From: Herpetosiphon llansteffanensis
GTDB taxonomy: Bacteria; Chloroflexota; Chloroflexia; Chloroflexales; Herpetosiphonaceae
DNA: 64,000 bases
Assembly (NCBI RefSeq): GCF_003205875.1
Contig: NZ_PUBZ01000091.1
Coordinates: 1 to 64,000 of the forward strand
Direction: 5' to 3'
The first letter of the stretch is position 1, and each line of letters opens with the position of its first letter. Under the pieces are notes generated by a model that saw only the letters and a program-made list of their open reading frames with translations, had not been told where the DNA came from and made no database searches. Positions 60,957 through 64,000 of the stretch are shown piece by piece. A program made the translations under genes and the position numbers.

Positions 60957-61943
60957 GTGGATAAATCATTACGCTCAAAAGTTGTAATCTCGGTGGTGCT
61001 TGGCGTAATTGTTATGCTTGGCTTGTCGCTGTTTAGCGATATTGGCAAAGTTGGCGATAGCCTAAGCACCTTTAATTGGCTGATGTTGCCAGCAGTGTTG
61101 GGCTTTACCATCTTCAATTATGTGTTGCGTTGGCTCAAATGGGATTACTATCTGCGCAAACTTGGCCAAGGCACCAATGTCAGTTATGGCCAAAGTGCGC
61201 TGCTCTTTTGCGCTGGCATGGTGATGGCGGTAACGCCAGGCAAAGTTGGCGAGGTGCTCAAATCGGGCTTGCTCAAACGCTTGAATGGCACGCCCATTAG
61301 CCGTTCAGCGCCGATTGTGCTTGCCGAACGCTTGACCGATGGCTTGGCGATGCTGCTGTTGATGGGCACTGGTTTGGCCTTATATCCACCAGCGCGCCCA
61401 GCCTTTGTGGCGTTGGTTATTTTGAGCGTGCTTGGTTTGTCCTTGTTCCAAAATCGCCGCATTGCCTTGGGCTTTATTGGTTGGCTTGAACGTGGGCGCT
61501 TGGCGCGTTTTGCCAAGCCCTTACACAGCTTTTACGAAAGCAGCGCCGAGTTGTTGAGCGGACGTTTGTTGGTGGTCTCGACGATTATTTCGGTGGTTTC
61601 GTGGGCTGGCGAATGTGTGGCCATGTATTATGTGTTGCGCGGCTTTGGCGCTGAAGCATCTGGATCACTTTTGTTACAATCGACCTTTATTTTTGCCGCC
61701 TCGACGCTGTTTGGTCTGGTATCATTCTTACCAGGTGGCTTGGGCGCTTCGGAAGTTTCGAGCACCTTGTTAATTACCACCTTGGTAAAATTAGGCGAAG
61801 GTGCTGCAACCGCCGCCACAATTGTGATTCGCTTTTGCACTTTGTGGTTTGGCGTGTTGGTTGGCATTGTTGCCATGAGCATTTTCGCCCATCGTTATGG
61901 ACTGATCGAGTCGGAGGCAACCAATCTTGCGAAAGAAGCTTAA
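60957..61943 (+). CDS. UPF0104/LPG-synthase-TM-type flippase-like membrane protein
   Basis: 328 residues, GTG start with AAGGAG upstream, about eight helices. Family marks: 'FNYVLRWLKWDYYLRKLG', 'GMVMAVTPGKVGEVLKSGLL', 'RSAPIVLAERLTDGLAMLLL' and 'FLPGGLGASEVSSTLLI'. Members move or synthesise membrane lipids (MprF N-domain, AglD-like). It overlaps the lipoprotein gene by 17 bases; a second member starts at 63722. Confidence 0.9.
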   Translation: MDKSLRSKVVISVVLGVIVMLGLSLFSDIGKVGDSLSTFNWLMLPAVLGFTIFNYVLRWLKWDYYLRKLGQGTNVSYGQSALLFCAGMVMAVTPGKVGEVLKSGLLKRLNGTPISRSAPIVLAERLTDGLAMLLLMGTGLALYPPARPAFVALVILSVLGLSLFQNRRIALGFIGWLERGRLARFAKPLHSFYESSAELLSGRLLVVSTIISVVSWAGECVAMYYVLRGFGAEASGSLLLQSTFIFAASTLFGLVSFLPGGLGASEVSSTLLITTLVKLGEGAATAATIVIRFCTLWFGVLVGIVAMSIFAHRYGLIESEATNLAKEA

Positions 61944-63117
61944 CTATGTTTTGGGGCTAGGTTTGGGCCTTGCTTTATTAATTGGCTGTGGCTCGGATGC
62001 GGCGCTGAGTGAGGTAACGCTCAGCGAGCCAATTATCAATTTGAATACTGGCCCGCGTACCACCACGATCAGCTATTTAATTGGCCAGCCAACTAATGTT
62101 TCAATTTGGCTCGAAACCGCTGCTGGCGAGCGTTACGCCCTGCGTCAAGCAGTTACCCGCGAGCCTTCCAAGGATGCCTATCAAGTGGTGTTCGATGGCA
62201 GCGTGCCGATTGATGCTGATACCAATCGTTTGCTGCCAAGCGGCAGTTATACGCTGGTGGTTGAGGCCGAAAACGCTGCGGTGCAACGGCTTAATCTACA
62301 AATTGATCAAGCGCCAAGCACCAGTTTCGATGTGTATGATCTGCGGGTCACGCCCAATCCATTTTCGCCAAATGATGATGCGGTTGAGGATTTCACCACC
62401 TTCTCCTATCGCTTGCCAATTACGGCCACCGTTTCGCTCGATGTGATCGACCCAACCAACCAGACGCGCTATCCAATCGTTAATCGCGAGCTGCAAGGGC
62501 TTGGCGAGCATAGCGAAGCTTGGTCGGGGCGGCCAGTGGTTGGCGGCATTTTGGCGGCTGGCCAATATCAATATGAATTGCGCGCCGATGATGGGATTGG
62601 CAATCGCGTGACCAAGCGCGGCGAGGTAACCCTCAGCAGTGCAGGGATTGGTTCGCTTGATGTGCTGAGTGTCGAAATTGGCCCTGAGCAAATCTTATTA
62701 AACGATACCATCACGGTGACCTTCAAGGTTAAAAATAATAGCGAAGTGGCGTTGCGCACCTTTGGCCCTGCTTCGGGCTACACCTACAGCACCAACCAAA
62801 GCTATTCATCGATTGAAAACGAGCAATATGCCAACCTTGGTGGTGGCTTGTGGCGGGTGGCGATCGATTGGGATGGCAATGGCGGCTCTGGTTTTCGCTA
62901 TCCATTCCGCTGGGCAATTTCGCCGCGCAGCCCTGAGCAATGGGCCGACCCAAATAAATTCGATTACCTGTATCCAGGCGAAGAAGCGACGATTATTGGG
63001 CGCGTACAAATTAAACAGCGTGAAGATCGCATGACCTTTTATGCTGGCGTAGCCCATGAAGGTGTCGATTACCCAACCAATCGGCTTAAACCAACCTTGA
63101 TTCTCGTTTCGTTCTAA
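61927..63117 (+). CDS. Lipoprotein with Ig-like/FlgD-like domains
   Basis: 396 residues from a TTG start inside the previous gene. Signal with lipobox 'ALLIGCGSD' (Cys near residue 21), then beta-rich domains: 'ISYLIGQPTNVSIWLE' and 'DLRVTPNPFSPNDDAVEDFTTFSYRLPITA', which is the FlgD/gliding-associated 'NPFSPNxD' motif, and a C-terminal CARDB-like domain ('VEIGPEQILLNDTITVTFKVKNNS'). Function unknown; likely surface. Coupled to the flippase gene. Confidence 0.75.
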   Translation: MRKKLNYVLGLGLGLALLIGCGSDAALSEVTLSEPIINLNTGPRTTTISYLIGQPTNVSIWLETAAGERYALRQAVTREPSKDAYQVVFDGSVPIDADTNRLLPSGSYTLVVEAENAAVQRLNLQIDQAPSTSFDVYDLRVTPNPFSPNDDAVEDFTTFSYRLPITATVSLDVIDPTNQTRYPIVNRELQGLGEHSEAWSGRPVVGGILAAGQYQYELRADDGIGNRVTKRGEVTLSSAGIGSLDVLSVEIGPEQILLNDTITVTFKVKNNSEVALRTFGPASGYTYSTNQSYSSIENEQYANLGGGLWRVAIDWDGNGGSGFRYPFRWAISPRSPEQWADPNKFDYLYPGEEATIIGRVQIKQREDRMTFYAGVAHEGVDYPTNRLKPTLILVSF

Positions 63118-63128
63118 GCTTAAACCAA

Positions 63129-63162
63129 CAACCCACGGGAAATCCGTGGGTTGATTTATTTT
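63129..63162. terminator. Intrinsic terminator between convergent genes
   Basis: 10-bp stem CAACCCACGG / CCGTGGGTTG with GAAAT loop, followed by an ATTTATTTT tail on the plus strand. It may serve both strands less efficiently. Confidence 0.8.
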
Positions 63163-63316
63163 AGGCAGCACCAGTTTTGGTGAGCAATTGATAAACTAAT
63201 TGATTGAGGCGGGTTTCGGCTTCGAGGTAGGTTGGCGCATAGCCGACTAATTCGCCATCAAGATACATAGCAAAATCGCCAGTTTTTCGATCATATACAA
63301 TCATTTTGCGATACAT
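63161..63316 (-). CDS. Hypothetical protein, 51 residues
   Basis: Small protein starting 'MYRKMIVYDRKTGDFAMYLDG' and ending in an amphipathic helix with 'YLEAETRLNQLVYQLL'. The start at 63316 is chosen because it is the first to give a compact alpha/beta protein; the longer frame to 63394 has no ribosome site. The text 'DRKTGDFAMYLDGELVGYAPTY' region resembles small phage- or plasmid-type DNA-related proteins but this is not a firm match. Confidence 0.6.
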   Translation of the reverse strand: MYRKMIVYDRKTGDFAMYLDGELVGYAPTYLEAETRLNQLVYQLLTKTGAA

Positions 63317-63721
63317 GGATGTACTCGCTTTCTTTAGGTACGTTGTCGATAACCCAGTAATGAATATTTTAGCACAAACGTTCGTGATAATCAAGACCTA
63401 TTTGTTAACGAAATAGGCTTTTAATGCGTTTGCTGGCCTGAGTATACGCTTTGGTTGTGACAACTAGTGTCACTTGATTAATCCACGTGCTGAAAATAAG
63501 CGATTAATTAATGACAACCAGAACTAGCCAATCGTAGCCAACATGGCGCTGAAATAGCGCAAAACTCAACCCAGCGGGCTATTTGCAGTCTTGTCTACTA
63601 TCGGCTATGATCTTAAGTTGGGTGTGTGGTGTGATTTTTGTTCACACAGCGCGGCACACATCGTACTATTGACATTGAAGTACAGCTAGTAGCCTTGGCT
63701 ACTGGCATGGTGGAGGACGCT
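63317..63721. other. Spacer, no gene seen
   Basis: About 400 bases, partly AT-rich at the left, without the genome-wide repeat words. No convincing frame, RNA or promoter pair was seen apart from a GGAGG site at 63711 for the next gene. Confidence 0.5.
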
Positions 63722-64000
63722 GTGCGACGACCAAAATTATGGTTTGGAATCGCGATTAGTGTATTCTTTTTATGGTGGTCATTTAATGGTCTTGATTGGG
63801 CTGGCTTTTGGGATGCGCTGAGCACCGCCAATTATTGGTGGATTATCCCAGGTGTTTTGGTCTATTTTGGGGCTGTTTGGGCCAGAACGTGGCGTTGGCA
63901 CTATATGCTGCGCCATATCAAAGCGGTTTCAATTCGCCGCTTGTTCCCTGTCGTCGTGATTGGCTACATGGGCAACAATGTCTACCCCGCCCGTGCTGGA
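63722..64000 (+). CDS. UPF0104/LPG-synthase-TM-type flippase-like protein, 5' part only
   Basis: GTG start with GGAGG seven bases upstream; runs off the window after 93 codons. 'MRRPKLWFGIAISVFFLWW', 'ARTWRWHYMLRHI' and 'VIGYMGNNVYPARAG' match the same family as the gene at 60957. Two related genes flank the lipoprotein and small protein. Confidence 0.85.
   Translation, partial: MRRPKLWFGIAISVFFLWWSFNGLDWAGFWDALSTANYWWIIPGVLVYFGAVWARTWRWHYMLRHIKAVSIRRLFPVVVIGYMGNNVYPARAG

Overview
The window looks like a chromosomal segment of a filamentous, gliding Chloroflexota bacterium, most probably Herpetosiphon or a close relative. The basis is gene content (cobalamin riboswitch operon, class I FbaB-type aldolase, many SpoIIE/STAS/two-component regulators, an MglA-like GTPase), even GC/AT use in the genes, and intergenic DNA built from heptanucleotide repeats (GGATGAA/TTCATCC and CTATGYT) mixed with other short words. 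The species call is inference; no rRNA is present. No IS transposase, CRISPR array or prophage was seen.

Layout. 1-9.8 kb: a minus-strand cobalamin operon headed by a B12 riboswitch with its own terminator: ferredoxin-fused adenosyltransferase, ferredoxin-fused CobN, a methyltransferase, CbiB, then the BtuF-like and BtuC-like uptake proteins. 10-18.3 kb: HemW, a SpoIIE/PP2C sensor phosphatase, a zinc alcohol dehydrogenase, a YcaQ-like DNA glycosylase and two GNAT acetyltransferases. 18.4-20.4 kb: a visibly AT-rich island with a two-gene unit (HAD phosphatase plus small multi-TM protein), a candidate defence or toxin-like module. 20.4-24.3 kb: NUDIX, phosphoribosyltransferase, fructose-bisphosphate aldolase, a DUF6886-like protein and a GNAT. 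24.6-27.5 kb: a short response regulator, a membrane histidine kinase and an isoprenyl diphosphate synthase, an arrangement that recalls comQ-comP-comA without a visible comX. 28-35 kb: DUF1003, STAS, P-loop kinase, a RuvC-fold protein behind a long structured leader, a lectin-like propeller, TMEM175-type channel, SDR and an orphan NMT1/THI5-type binding lipoprotein.

35-45 kb: tandem 125-bp repeats, tRNA-Lys, metG with an upstream ORF and terminator in its leader, a two-component system, two AI-2E family membrane proteins and a YihY/BrkB protein. 45-54.6 kb: an MglA-like GTPase, an operon of SDR, leucine-rich-repeat protein and membrane protein preceded by four tRNA-like elements (two tandem Trp-Gly pairs, one member of each degenerate), YbaK, a DnaQ-type exonuclease fused to a WYL domain, tRNA-Glu, AraC and MarR regulators, a VOC protein and a membrane metallophosphoesterase. 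54.8-64 kb: a CPBP-like membrane protein, a complete minus-strand sulfonate operon (ssuE-A-D-C-B), and two UPF0104-type flippase-like proteins flanking a lipoprotein; the last gene runs off the window.

Most attractive for follow-up: the AT-rich HAD/membrane-protein pair, the RuvC-fold gene with its structured leader, the duplicated atypical tRNA pairs ahead of the SDR-LRR operon, the isoprenyl-synthase/kinase/regulator cluster and the exonuclease-WYL fusion.
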